A DNA stretch of 64,000 bases. It comes from Parasutterella muris (GTDB lineage Bacteria > Pseudomonadota > Gammaproteobacteria > Burkholderiales > Burkholderiaceae_F). Each line of letters begins with the position of its first letter. Within the stretch, counting starts at the first letter, position 1. The stretch spans positions 28,144 through 92,143 of the forward strand of contig NZ_CALPCV010000007.1 in the NCBI RefSeq assembly GCF_943193095.1, given 5' to 3'. Under the pieces are notes generated by a model. That model worked only from the letters and a program-made list of their open reading frames with translations. It searched no databases and was not told the DNA's origin. Below, piece by piece: positions 26,692 through 36,074 of this stretch. The translations under genes were made by a program, and so were the position numbers.

Positions 26692-28599
26692 ATGGCAAAA
26701 ATCATTGGTATTGACCTTGGAACAACAAACTCCGCGGTTGCGGTCGTTGAAGGCGACAAGGTTCGAGTAATTGAAAACAGCGAAGGCGCCCGCACAACTC
26801 CTTCCGTCGTCGCTTACCTTGAAAAAGAAGTTCTTGTCGGCGCTCCGGCAAAACGTCAGGCTGTGACCAACCCGGCCAACACGCTTTTCGCGATCAAACG
26901 TCTGATCGGCCGCCGCTATGACGATAAGGAAGTCCAGAAGGACATTTCCCTGATGCCGTACAAGATTATTAAGGCCGCTAACGGTGACGCCTGGGTTCAG
27001 GTTCTCGGCGACAAAGACCTCGCTCCGCAGCAGGTTTCCGCTGAAATTCTCCGCAAGATGAAGAAGACCGCTGAAGATTATCTCGGCGAAGAAGTCAAAG
27101 AAGCGGTTATTACAGTTCCTGCTTACTTCAATGACTCTCAGCGTCAGGCTACTAAGGACGCCGGCAAGATCGCAGGTTTGGACGTTCGCCGTATCATTAA
27201 CGAACCGACTGCAGCTGCTCTGGCTTTCGGCCTTGACAAAGGCGGCAAAGGCGACCGAAAGATCGCTGTGTATGACCTCGGCGGCGGCACATTCGATATC
27301 TCCATCATCGACCTGGCTGACGTAGACGGTGAAAAACAGTTCGAAGTACTCTCCACCAACGGCGATACATTCCTTGGCGGCGAAGACTTTGACCAGAGAA
27401 TCGTTGACTACATCATCAAAGAATTCAGGAAGGATACCGGTATTGATCTGAGCACCGACATTTTGGCTCTGCAGCGTCTGAAGAACGCCGCTGAAAAGGC
27501 CAAGATCGAACTGTCGAGCCGTCAGGAAACCGAAATCAACCTTCCTTACATCACAGCCGACGCTACCGGTCCGAAACACCTGAATATCACTCTGACTCGC
27601 TCTAAGCTCGAAAGCTTGGTTGAAGATCTGATTGAAAGAACCATCGAACCGTGCCGCAAGGCTCTGAAGGACGCAAACGCCACAACTTCCGATATTTCCG
27701 ACGTTATTCTCGTTGGCGGCCAGACACGTATGCCGGCTGTTCAGGAAGCTGTAAAGAAGTTCTTCGGCAAGGATCCTCGCAAGGACGTTAACCCGGATGA
27801 AGCTGTCGCTATGGGCGCTGCGATTCAGGGTGCTGTTCTCTCGGGCGACCGCAGCGACGTTCTTCTGCTCGACGTCACACCGCTTACCCTCGGTATCGAA
27901 ACTCTGGGCGGCGTGATGACTCCGATGATCAAACGCAACACAACGATCCCGACAAAACACTCTCAGGTGTTCTCTACAGCTGAAGACAATCAGCCTGCTG
28001 TGACCATTAAGGTTTACCAGGGTGAACGTGAAATGGCTGCAGACAACAAGTTGCTCGGTGAATTCAACCTTGAAGGCATCGCTCCGGCTCCGAGAGGACT
28101 GCCGCAGATCGAAGTGACATTCGATATTGACGCTAACGGTATTCTCCACGTTTCCGCTAAGGATAAGAACACCGGCAAAGAAAACCAGATCACCATTAAG
28201 GCGAACTCCGGTCTGACCGACGCTGACGTGGAAAGAATGGTTGCCGATGCTGAAGCCAACAAGGAAGAAGACCGCCGCCGCGCTGAACTGGCTCAGGCCC
28301 GCAACGCTGCCGACACCAGCATCCATCAGGTTCAGAAGACTCTGAAGGATCTGGGAGACAAGGTTGACGGTTCTGACCGCGCTGCCTGCGAATCCGCGAT
28401 TAAAGACCTTGAGGACGCTCTGAAGGGCGAAGACAAGGATCTGATCACAAAACGCACAGACGCTCTGATGACCGCTGCCCAGAAGATTGGTGAAAAACTC
28501 AATCAGCAGCAGGCTCAGCCGGGCGCACAGCAGCAGGGTGCTCAGCAGTCTCAGAAGAAAGATGACGACGTCGTCGATGCTGACTTCAAAGAAGTCTAA
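26692..28599 (+). CDS. dnaK: Hsp70 chaperone DnaK
   Basis: 635 residues. ATPase domain with GIDLGTTNSAVAV at the N-terminus and VYDLGGGTFDISI near residue 190, substrate-binding domain with GGVMTPMIKRNTTIP, Gln-rich linker and acidic tail DDDVVDADFKEV. Folds and protects proteins with DnaJ and GrpE. Good SD (AGAGGA) before the ATG. 87 bp after grpE, likely transcribed from the heat-shock promoter upstream of grpE. Confidence 0.98.
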   Translation: MAKIIGIDLGTTNSAVAVVEGDKVRVIENSEGARTTPSVVAYLEKEVLVGAPAKRQAVTNPANTLFAIKRLIGRRYDDKEVQKDISLMPYKIIKAANGDAWVQVLGDKDLAPQQVSAEILRKMKKTAEDYLGEEVKEAVITVPAYFNDSQRQATKDAGKIAGLDVRRIINEPTAAALAFGLDKGGKGDRKIAVYDLGGGTFDISIIDLADVDGEKQFEVLSTNGDTFLGGEDFDQRIVDYIIKEFRKDTGIDLSTDILALQRLKNAAEKAKIELSSRQETEINLPYITADATGPKHLNITLTRSKLESLVEDLIERTIEPCRKALKDANATTSDISDVILVGGQTRMPAVQEAVKKFFGKDPRKDVNPDEAVAMGAAIQGAVLSGDRSDVLLLDVTPLTLGIETLGGVMTPMIKRNTTIPTKHSQVFSTAEDNQPAVTIKVYQGEREMAADNKLLGEFNLEGIAPAPRGLPQIEVTFDIDANGILHVSAKDKNTGKENQITIKANSGLTDADVERMVADAEANKEEDRRRAELAQARNAADTSIHQVQKTLKDLGDKVDGSDRAACESAIKDLEDALKGEDKDLITKRTDALMTAAQKIGEKLNQQQAQPGAQQQGAQQSQKKDDDVVDADFKEV

Positions 28600-28651
28600 T
28601 CAGTCATCTGACGCTGATCAGTAAAAGAGCGTTAAGCTTTGACACAAAAAT

Positions 28652-28679
28652 AGGGTCGCCTTTGAAAAAGGGCGGCCCT
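28652..28679 (+). terminator. Weak hairpin between dnaK and dnaJ
   Basis: Stem AGGGTCGCC/GGCGGCCCT (one G-U pair) with a 10-nt loop, but without a following T-run. It could lower dnaJ expression relative to dnaK or act as a processing hairpin. Confidence 0.35.
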
Positions 28680-28740
28680 ATTGAATAATTGATTTATTAA
28701 ACTCTAGGGTTATCACTAGATTCACGAAACAACGAAAAGT

Positions 28741-29889
28741 ATGGCTGAAGAGGAACTTGATTACTACGAGGTTCTTGGCGTAGAGCGGACTGCAACTCAG
28801 GAAGAGATTAAGAAGGGCTATCGCCGTATGGCGATGAAGTACCACCCTGACCGCAATAAGGGAGACAAGAGCGCTGAAGAAAAATTCAAGCAGGTTGGAG
28901 AAGCATATTCCGTACTCGGAGACGAGCAGAAGCGCGCTGCCTACGATCGCTATGGCCGTTCAGCCTTTGAGTCCGGCGGTGCCGGCGGATTTGGCGGAGG
29001 GTTCGGCTCCTTCGATCCGTCGCAGTTTGGTGAATTCAGTGATATTTTCGCGGAGATTTTCGGTGCTCGCGCGGGCGGCAGAGCCGGCGGCAACAAGCAG
29101 ATGTTCCGAGGTGAGGATCTGGTTTATGACCTGGATATCACGCTTGAGCAGGCCTCCGAAGGTCTCAAGACAAAGATCAAGGTTCCCTCTTGGTCCAAGT
29201 GCGAAGCATGCGAGGGGACCGGAGCGGAAAAGGGCACGCATCCTGAAACCTGCCCGACCTGCCACGGAAGCGGCTTTGTTCGCGCCGGTCAGGGCTTCTT
29301 CCAGATTCAGCAGACTTGCCCGCGCTGTCACGGCACCGGCAAGATTATTCGCCACCCCTGCAAGGTTTGCGGGGGCACCGGTATGAAAGAAGAGAGAAAG
29401 GAAATTGAAATTTCGATTCCTGCAGGTGTGGACGACGGCAACCGTATGCGCATTTCCGGCCGCGGCGCGCCCGGACAGAACGGCGGCCCCGCTGGCGACC
29501 TTTATGTCCGCATCCATGTGAAGAGACACGATCTCTTTGAACGTGACGGACAGGACCTGCACATCGAGATGCCGATGAGCTTCACGATGGCGGCTTTGGG
29601 CGGCGAGCTTGAAGTGCCGACGCTCACCGGAAAAGTCAAACTCAGAATTCCGGAGGGCACTCAGACGGGACGCACATTCCGTCTGAAAGGACACGGCATT
29701 GTCGGCCTGCGTACCACAGACAAGGGCGACTTGTACGTGCACACCAATGTCGAAGTTCCGGTCAATATGACGGCAAAACAGAAGGAGCTGCTGCAGCAGT
29801 TTGAAGAATCATTGCTTGGCAGCAAGCGAAGCCATCATGCGCCGGAGAAACAGGGTTTCTTCGATAAACTCGGCAAACTCTTTCAATAA
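28741..29889 (+). CDS. dnaJ: Co-chaperone DnaJ
   Basis: 382 residues. J-domain with HPD at 35-37, Gly/Phe-rich linker (GGAGGFGGGFGSF), four zinc-finger repeats (CEACEGTG, CPTCHGSG, CPRCHGTG, CKVCGGTG) and C-terminal substrate-binding domains. Class I Hsp40, delivers clients to DnaK. 141 bp after dnaK, with a weak hairpin between them and a strong terminator after. Confidence 0.98.
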   Translation: MAEEELDYYEVLGVERTATQEEIKKGYRRMAMKYHPDRNKGDKSAEEKFKQVGEAYSVLGDEQKRAAYDRYGRSAFESGGAGGFGGGFGSFDPSQFGEFSDIFAEIFGARAGGRAGGNKQMFRGEDLVYDLDITLEQASEGLKTKIKVPSWSKCEACEGTGAEKGTHPETCPTCHGSGFVRAGQGFFQIQQTCPRCHGTGKIIRHPCKVCGGTGMKEERKEIEISIPAGVDDGNRMRISGRGAPGQNGGPAGDLYVRIHVKRHDLFERDGQDLHIEMPMSFTMAALGGELEVPTLTGKVKLRIPEGTQTGRTFRLKGHGIVGLRTTDKGDLYVHTNVEVPVNMTAKQKELLQQFEESLLGSKRSHHAPEKQGFFDKLGKLFQ

Positions 29890-29902
29890 ACGCTAGTGTT
29901 TC

Positions 29903-29926
29903 GGCTCTCTTAGGAGAGCCTTTTTT
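29903..29926 (+). terminator. Terminator after dnaJ, abutting truC
   Basis: GGCTCTC/GAGAGCC stem, TTAG loop, then TTTTTT. It ends only 3 bp before the truC start codon at 29930. Confidence 0.85.
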
Positions 29927-29929
29927 CTT

Positions 29930-30661
29930 ATGTGCACTGATCAAAAACCGCTCTTGAAGGTCCTATATCAGGACGACTGCCTTGCGGTTGTCTCAAAGCC
30001 GGAGAAGCTGCTGACGCATCGCACGGAGATCGCCAACGGAGACCAATATTTCGCGCTGCAGCTTGCGCGGGATTTGTTTGGGAAACGGGTCTGGCCGCTC
30101 TACCGACTGGATCGGGGCACTTCCGGCGCCTTGATGTTCGCCTTTGATCCGCAGACTGTTTCAGCGCTCGCTCAGCAGACGCATGAGACGTTTCAGAAGC
30201 AGTATTTTGCGATTGTGCGAGGCACTTCCGAAAAAACAATGCTGATTGATCACGCGCTGAAGCCGCCCGTGGACCCGTATCTTCGTGTTCAGAAAACTGA
30301 AGCGCAGGAGGCGAAGACGCTTTTGACAACGCTTGCGAGCGCAGAAGTCCCGGTTTCAAGCGGCAAATACGAAACCACGCGGCTTTCATTGGTGAAACTT
30401 GAACTTTTGACCGGGCGGCGACATCAGATTCGACGTCATATGAAATTTATTGCGCATCCGATTATCGGTGATGCGACATACGGTAAAGGTCCTCTGAATC
30501 GCGCTCTTGCAGAGTATTTCGGAAGGGATCGACTGTATCTTCACTGCTGCGGGATTTCATTTCTGCACCCGCGGACCGGAACGCGTGTCAGCATTACCGA
30601 TCGTCTTGACGGAGACTTTGCTGAAACGGTAAAACAGCTTAGGTGGGTAAACTACATTTAA
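29930..30661 (+). CDS. truC: tRNA pseudouridine(65) synthase TruC
   Basis: 243 residues, RluA-type pseudouridine synthase. The catalytic motif YRLDRGTSGALMFA carries the Asp nucleophile. C-terminal LLTGRRHQIRRHMKFIAHPIIGDATYGKG is characteristic of TruC, which modifies U65 of tRNA-Ile and tRNA-Asp. The start at 29930 follows the dnaJ terminator with no SD, so translation may be leaderless or depend on read-through. Confidence 0.85.
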   Translation: MCTDQKPLLKVLYQDDCLAVVSKPEKLLTHRTEIANGDQYFALQLARDLFGKRVWPLYRLDRGTSGALMFAFDPQTVSALAQQTHETFQKQYFAIVRGTSEKTMLIDHALKPPVDPYLRVQKTEAQEAKTLLTTLASAEVPVSSGKYETTRLSLVKLELLTGRRHQIRRHMKFIAHPIIGDATYGKGPLNRALAEYFGRDRLYLHCCGISFLHPRTGTRVSITDRLDGDFAETVKQLRWVNYI

Positions 30662-30883
30662 ACCATACTTAAAAATCTTTCTTCTTTATATTTATATTGA
30701 CTCGTTTGATAGAATATTCGGCTGTTTTGAGATAACTCTGAGAGATTCTTTAATTTAACCGATAACAGTCGGATTTGAGCGAAGAAATGAGAATTAATCC
30801 CTATTTAGATATAAAAATAGGGAAATATTCTATTTTCGACGTTTGATTCGTTATACTGAATGAGCGATAGGGAGAATGATTTT

Positions 30884-31672
30884 ATGAAACACAAGAAGGT
30901 AGTAACCGCCGTTCTGGTCAGCTCGCTTGCAGCCGTGACCCTGACATTTGCCGGCTTGTCCGAAGCTCGTTCTCTTCAGGAAATTAAAGCGTCGGGCGAA
31001 CTGCGTGTCGGTTCAACCGGCGATTACAAACCGATGAGCTACCTCAACAAAGAAACCGGAAAATATGAAGGCTTTGACGCCGAGATGGCAGATTCTCTTG
31101 CCAAGTACCTTGGCGTGAAACTGGTCTATGTTCCGACAAGCTGGCGTACGCTGCAGGATGATACTCAGGCCGACAAATTTGACGTCGCGATGAGCGGTAT
31201 TACTGTGACAGACGCGCGAAAGAAAGTCATGACTATGTCCGACGGTTATCTGACGTTTGGCAAGACAGTGCTTGTCACCAAGACGAAAGCCGACAAGATT
31301 CGCGGTCTGGATGACATCAATAAGCCGACGGTTCGCGTGATGTACAACCCAGGCGGAACGAATGAGAAGTTCGCCAAAGAAATGACACCGAAGGCCGAAC
31401 TCATTATGTATGAGCATAATGCGGAGATTCCAGGCCTGGTCGGCGAAGGCAAAGCCGACGTCATGATTACCGAGACGATGGAAGCTCGTCGCTATGTCAA
31501 AGATAATCCCAAGCTTGCCGCACCTCTGGTTGACAAACCCTTTACCGAGAACCACTTCGGCGTTCTGATGAAACAGGGTTATCCGCACCTGGAAGCCAGC
31601 GTTAACGACTGGATGAAGAAGATCAAAGCAGACGGAACCATGGACAACTGGGAAAACAAGTACATCAAGTAA
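30884..31672 (+). CDS. Periplasmic binding protein, cyclohexadienyl-dehydratase (PheC)-like
   Basis: 262 residues from the ATG at 30884, which has an AGGGAG SD; an upstream ATG at 30860 lacks one. Sec signal peptide, then a type II solute-binding fold with LRVGSTGDYKPMSY, GFDAEMADSLAKYLGV, FDVAMSGITVTDARKK and VMYNPGGTNEKFA. The GDYKP and NPGGTNE stretches resemble periplasmic cyclohexadienyl dehydratase (prephenate/arogenate to phenylpyruvate/phenylalanine) more than ordinary amino-acid receptors. No ABC permease or ATPase gene is adjacent, which favours an enzyme or an orphan receptor. The assignment between these is open. Confidence 0.75.
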   Translation: MKHKKVVTAVLVSSLAAVTLTFAGLSEARSLQEIKASGELRVGSTGDYKPMSYLNKETGKYEGFDAEMADSLAKYLGVKLVYVPTSWRTLQDDTQADKFDVAMSGITVTDARKKVMTMSDGYLTFGKTVLVTKTKADKIRGLDDINKPTVRVMYNPGGTNEKFAKEMTPKAELIMYEHNAEIPGLVGEGKADVMITETMEARRYVKDNPKLAAPLVDKPFTENHFGVLMKQGYPHLEASVNDWMKKIKADGTMDNWENKYIK

Positions 31673-31691
31673 ACTGCTTTGATTCATAAGC

Positions 31692-31716
31692 AAAAGGCGC
31701 CGAATCGGCGCCTTTT
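31692..31716. terminator. Bidirectional terminator between convergent genes
   Basis: Near-perfect palindrome AAAAGGCGCCGA/TCGGCGCCTTTT with A- and T-runs on both sides. It serves the binding protein (plus) and the RND pump (minus). Confidence 0.85.
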
Positions 31717-31726
31717 GCGTTAGTTC

Positions 31727-34700
31727 TTATTGACGTCTCTTTGAATTCTTGGCAACAAACCAGGTAAAGAAGACCGGGATGAAGATTGTCGCGATAAAGG
31801 TGGCCGCAATCATGCCGCCCAATACGCCGGTACCCATGGACTGACGGGCGGCAGCGCCCGCGCCTGTCGCCGTGGCAAGCGGAATCACGCCGAGAATGAA
31901 GGCGAGCGACGTCATCACAATCGGGCGTAAACGCAGCTTGGCGGCTTCCAGAGCTGCGTCTTTAAGCGCCAGACCTTCCTCAAGCTTCTGAGCCGCAAAT
32001 TCCACAATCAGAATGGCGTTCTTCGCGGTCAGACCGACAAGGACCAGCAGACCGATCTGGAAGTAAATGTCGTTGGTGAATCCTCGGAAATAAATCGCGA
32101 TTAAGGCGCCGAGAATAGCGTAAGGCACCGCAAGCACGACTGCGATCGGCAGCGACCAGCGTTCAAACTGCGCGGCAAGAATCAGGAACACGATAATCAG
32201 ACCGAATGCAAAGGCGTAGGCCGATGTGGTACCGATGCGTTTTTCGTGGAAGGCCTGACCGGTCCAGTCGACGTAGTAGCCGTCCGGAAGTTCCTCCGCG
32301 CTTTGTTCAACCGCGCGGATCATGTCGCCCGTCGAATAGCCGTGCGCCGCGTTCGCGGTCATAGAGGCGGCAAGGAAGCCGTTTTCTCGTTTCAGAGACT
32401 CAGGTCCGGAAATACGGGTAATGTGGGTCAGAGAGGAGAGCGGCACCATTTTTCCGGAGTCGGAGCGAACATAGAGTTCACCGATGGATTCGGGTGTCAT
32501 GCGGAACTGATCGTCCGCCTGAATAATGACTCGGAAAATCTTGCCGATACGCGTGAAGTCATTCACGTATTTACTGCCCATGAAGTATCCGATCGTGTTG
32601 TAGACGTCGGAAATCGCAACGCCCATGGCAAGTGCTTTGGCTTCGTCAACCGTGAGATAAAGCTGAGGTGCGTCTGCCTGGAACATGGCTCGGCTTGAAG
32701 AAATCTCCGGCAGGATTTCAAGCTTTTCCTTGAACTCCTGAGAGACCTGCTGCAGCTGGATCGGATCGTCCGATTCGCGGGACTGGATGTAAAAATCCAA
32801 GCCGCCCGAACGTCCTAAACCGCGGATCGGAGGCGGATTGACCGACTGACCGACAAGGTCGGTTCTCTTGTTGAGCAGTTTCTGGATTTTCTGTCGAACC
32901 TCTTCTGCAGTCTCGGTGCGCTCTTCCCAAGGCTTGAGCTGTACAACCATGGAAGCCGCGTTGGACTTGGTGTCGTTTGCGACCGTGTCATTGGCGACCA
33001 GAGCGGTTACGTTATCGACAGACTCCAGATCTCGAATTTCTTTATTTAACTCCGTAACCGCTTTGCCGGTGCGGACCAAAGAAGAGCCTTCGGGCAGCTG
33101 CATGGAAACACGAAGCAGACCTTGGTCTTCGCGCGGAACAAATGAGGTCGGGATAATATCCATGAGTTTCCAGCATCCCACAAGAACGACAGCCAGAAGT
33201 ACTGCGGTAATCCAGCGGTTGTTCAGATTAAAGTGCACGCCCCGGATGAAGAATTCCCGGAAATGATCAAACCCAAGATTAAACAGCTTGAAGACCGCCA
33301 TCTTCTTTTCATTCTTGCGCAGCAGAATGGCACAGAGGGCGGGAGTCAGCGTCAGGGCGACAAAGCCCGAAAGAATAACCGAGATACCGATGGTGACTGC
33401 AAACTGACGATAAAGTTCGCCCGCGATGCCGCCGAGGAAGGCGACCGGCGTAAATACCGTCGTCAGCACGAGTACGATTGCGATCAGCGCGCTGCCGACT
33501 TCTTTCATGGCTTTCTGAGACGCTTCATACGGATCAAGATCATCGTCTGACATGATTCGTTCGATGTTTTCAAGTACCACAATCGCATCGTCGACGACGA
33601 TACCGATGGCGAGCGTCATTGCAAACAACGTCAGGGTATTGATCGAGAAGTTCAGAACCCAGAGACCCGCCATTGTGCCGATCAGCGATACGGGAACTGC
33701 CAGCATCGGAATGAGTGTCGCGCGCCAGCTCTGCAGGAAAACAAACACGACGATGAGCACCAGGAGTCCCGCCTCAAAGAGTGTATGAAGGACTTCATTC
33801 AGCGCGGCTTCAACAAATCGTGAGTTGTCGTCTGTGATGACATAGGCCAGGTCATCCGGAAAGTGCTGAGAGAGTTCGGTCAGACGTTTTTTTACATCAA
33901 TCGCGGTCTGCATGGCGTTGGCGCCGGACTGCAGATAAACCGCGAATGTGATTGAAGGTCTTTCGTTCAGCTGGTTGTACGCTTCATAGCTGCGGTTGCC
34001 GACTTCCACGCGCGCAATATCTCGGATGCGTACGATACCGTCAGCGCCCTTGGATCGAACGGTAATATTGCCGAACTCGTCCGGTGTGAGAAGTTGTCCC
34101 TTGGTGCGGATGGTATAGACGAGCTGCTGTTCTTCAGGGGTCGGCGCAACACCGACTTTACCAGTCGCATACTGGTAGTTCTGTTCCTCAATCGCCTTTC
34201 TGACGTCGATTGCTGTGACGCCGAGTTTGGCCATTTTCTTCGGGTCAAGCCAGATACGCATCGCGCTCTGCGAGTTGCCGAAGACTTCCGCGTCTCCGAC
34301 ACCGTGCACGCGTTTAATCGCGTCAATAACGTTCTGATTGACGTAGTCGGCCAGCTGAATCGGTTTATATTTGCCGTTCGGAGAGTAAAACGGCACCAGC
34401 ATCAGTGTCTCTTCGCTTCGTTTGCGAACGTTGACGCCGTTCTGACGAACCGAGTCGGGAAGCCTGCGTTCAGCGGACCGAACTCGGTTGTTGATTTCAA
34501 GCATCGCATCGTTCGGGTTGGTCCCCACTTCGAACGTGCAGGTAATGCGGACCATACCGTTGGAGCGGATGGCGGTTTCATAGTAGAGCAACCCGTCAAT
34601 ACCGGAGAGCTGATCTTCGATCGGAGCCGCGACCGTCTTTGCCAGAGTTTCGGCATCCGCGCCCTCATAAGAGGCGGTCACGAAAACAGTCGGCGGAGTA

Positions 34701-34816
34701 ATTTCCGGATACTGCGAAATCGGAAGTGCACGCCAGGCTAAAAGACCCGCGATGACGATAAGGATGGATAAGACCGAAGCGAAGATGGGACGTTTGATAC
34801 AAAATTGCGAAAGCAT
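31727..34816 (-). CDS. RND multidrug efflux permease (AcrB/MexB family, HAE1)
   Basis: 1029 residues, twelve membrane segments and two large periplasmic loops. N-terminal FCIKRPIFASVLSILIVIAGLLA and the TM4 proton-relay pair in GIVVDDAIVVLENIERI are typical of hydrophobe/amphiphile efflux. Exports drugs or bile-type compounds with a periplasmic adaptor and an outer-membrane channel. The adaptor gene is 33 bp upstream. No outer-membrane factor gene or local repressor accompanies it, so a TolC-like channel must come from elsewhere. Confidence 0.95.
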   Translation of the reverse strand: MLSQFCIKRPIFASVLSILIVIAGLLAWRALPISQYPEITPPTVFVTASYEGADAETLAKTVAAPIEDQLSGIDGLLYYETAIRSNGMVRITCTFEVGTNPNDAMLEINNRVRSAERRLPDSVRQNGVNVRKRSEETLMLVPFYSPNGKYKPIQLADYVNQNVIDAIKRVHGVGDAEVFGNSQSAMRIWLDPKKMAKLGVTAIDVRKAIEEQNYQYATGKVGVAPTPEEQQLVYTIRTKGQLLTPDEFGNITVRSKGADGIVRIRDIARVEVGNRSYEAYNQLNERPSITFAVYLQSGANAMQTAIDVKKRLTELSQHFPDDLAYVITDDNSRFVEAALNEVLHTLFEAGLLVLIVVFVFLQSWRATLIPMLAVPVSLIGTMAGLWVLNFSINTLTLFAMTLAIGIVVDDAIVVLENIERIMSDDDLDPYEASQKAMKEVGSALIAIVLVLTTVFTPVAFLGGIAGELYRQFAVTIGISVILSGFVALTLTPALCAILLRKNEKKMAVFKLFNLGFDHFREFFIRGVHFNLNNRWITAVLLAVVLVGCWKLMDIIPTSFVPREDQGLLRVSMQLPEGSSLVRTGKAVTELNKEIRDLESVDNVTALVANDTVANDTKSNAASMVVQLKPWEERTETAEEVRQKIQKLLNKRTDLVGQSVNPPPIRGLGRSGGLDFYIQSRESDDPIQLQQVSQEFKEKLEILPEISSSRAMFQADAPQLYLTVDEAKALAMGVAISDVYNTIGYFMGSKYVNDFTRIGKIFRVIIQADDQFRMTPESIGELYVRSDSGKMVPLSSLTHITRISGPESLKRENGFLAASMTANAAHGYSTGDMIRAVEQSAEELPDGYYVDWTGQAFHEKRIGTTSAYAFAFGLIIVFLILAAQFERWSLPIAVVLAVPYAILGALIAIYFRGFTNDIYFQIGLLVLVGLTAKNAILIVEFAAQKLEEGLALKDAALEAAKLRLRPIVMTSLAFILGVIPLATATGAGAAARQSMGTGVLGGMIAATFIATIFIPVFFTWFVAKNSKRRQ

Positions 34817-34849
34817 GAACTTCTCTCCGAGGGATTTTGAACGCGGGTT

Positions 34850-35950
34850 TTATTTTTTCTGAGCCGCTTCTTTTTTATTGACGGCGGCTTTATCTCGAAG
34901 TTTCTGTATCTGGTCAATAATTACTTCGTCTCCGTCATTCAGGCCGGATGTGATAATCCAGTCAGTACCCTGCCAGCGGCCAACCGTAACCGGTCTCTGA
35001 CGCGCTTTTCCGTCACTGTAGACATAAACGCTGTAGGTGCCGTCCGAAAGCTGTCGAACCGCGCTCTGAGGAACGAGAAAGACGCCGTCCTGTTCACCGA
35101 GCGTGAGATGAACTGTGACGTATTGTCCCGGAAGTAAACCGCTGCTTTGCGGAATCACAGCGCTTAGAGAACGCGCACCGGTTTCCGGGTCGATCTGCGT
35201 GGCGGTGAATTCAATAACGGCCGGTGTCTCCTGCCCGTTTCTGTCATCAACGACAGAAACCGGAGAATAATCATTCACGGAGTATCCGTGCAGATCGTTG
35301 TCACTCAGAGAGAATCGAACTTTAAGCAAATTGTCCTGTGTGATATCGGTAAGCGCAGTGGAGTTAGCGCTTACTAACGCACCCGGATTCACTAAGGCTC
35401 GGCCTGCAATACCGTCGACAGGGGCCTTAACCTCTGTATATCCAAGCGTGATTTCCGCCTCTCTTTGTTTGGCCTGAGCCGCCTGCAGATTCGCTTTGCA
35501 CAAAGCGAGTTCGCTGACAGCGTCGGTATATTCCTTCTCGCTGACCGCTTCCGATTTATGCAGCTTGGTGTAGCGGGCGGCTTCTCGAGAAGCCTTTGCT
35601 AGACTGACCTCAGCCTGAGCAACCGCGGCTTTTGCGCTTTGCAGCGCGGCATCAAAGGGTGCCGGATCAATCGTGAAGAGTTTGTCGCCTTTTTTTACGA
35701 GCGCGCCTTCCGTATAGTCTCTGGAAATAATCGGCCCGGTTACCTGAGGATAAACAATCACGGCCTGCTGACCTTCCGTCTGGCCGAAAAGATCGACGAC
35801 ATAGGGCTGGCTGCCTGAGACTGCCGTGAGCGTGGTCACGGTCAGCTGAGTCTGCTTAGGGGCACTCGCTTTTTTTTCTCCGCAGCCGCCGAGCGCGAAC
35901 AGAACGGCTAGGGAACAAAGAATGATTGAGGTCGGCTTGAGAAAATGCAT
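34850..35950 (-). CDS. RND efflux periplasmic adaptor lipoprotein (AcrA/MexA type)
   Basis: 366 residues with lipobox LGGC near residue 23. Biotinyl/lipoyl-like hairpin halves (VIVYPQVTGPIISRDYTEGALVKKGDKLF; VKAPVDGIAGRALVNPGALV), a coiled-coil hairpin rich in Ala/Lys/Glu and a C-terminal beta-barrel (GLNDGDEVIIDQIQKLRDKAAV) follow in the usual order. It links the RND permease encoded downstream to an outer-membrane channel. The terminal KKEAAQKK tail is highly basic. Confidence 0.93.
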   Translation of the reverse strand: MHFLKPTSIILCSLAVLFALGGCGEKKASAPKQTQLTVTTLTAVSGSQPYVVDLFGQTEGQQAVIVYPQVTGPIISRDYTEGALVKKGDKLFTIDPAPFDAALQSAKAAVAQAEVSLAKASREAARYTKLHKSEAVSEKEYTDAVSELALCKANLQAAQAKQREAEITLGYTEVKAPVDGIAGRALVNPGALVSANSTALTDITQDNLLKVRFSLSDNDLHGYSVNDYSPVSVVDDRNGQETPAVIEFTATQIDPETGARSLSAVIPQSSGLLPGQYVTVHLTLGEQDGVFLVPQSAVRQLSDGTYSVYVYSDGKARQRPVTVGRWQGTDWIITSGLNDGDEVIIDQIQKLRDKAAVNKKEAAQKK

Positions 35951-36074
35951 TTTTTATTTCGGATCCATCCTGATAGTTTAAAGATAACCGAAAGCCGTAG
36001 AACTTTGTACTGAAGCTCTCGGGATATCCCCAACAACATTCTGAAATATAAACATTATTTTTCAAAAAAATCGC

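Noticed and set aside
26632..28326. 564-codon open frame antisense to dnaK
   Set aside because: It is the mirror of the very regular codon use of a highly expressed gene; no family features and no SD, while dnaK is unambiguous.
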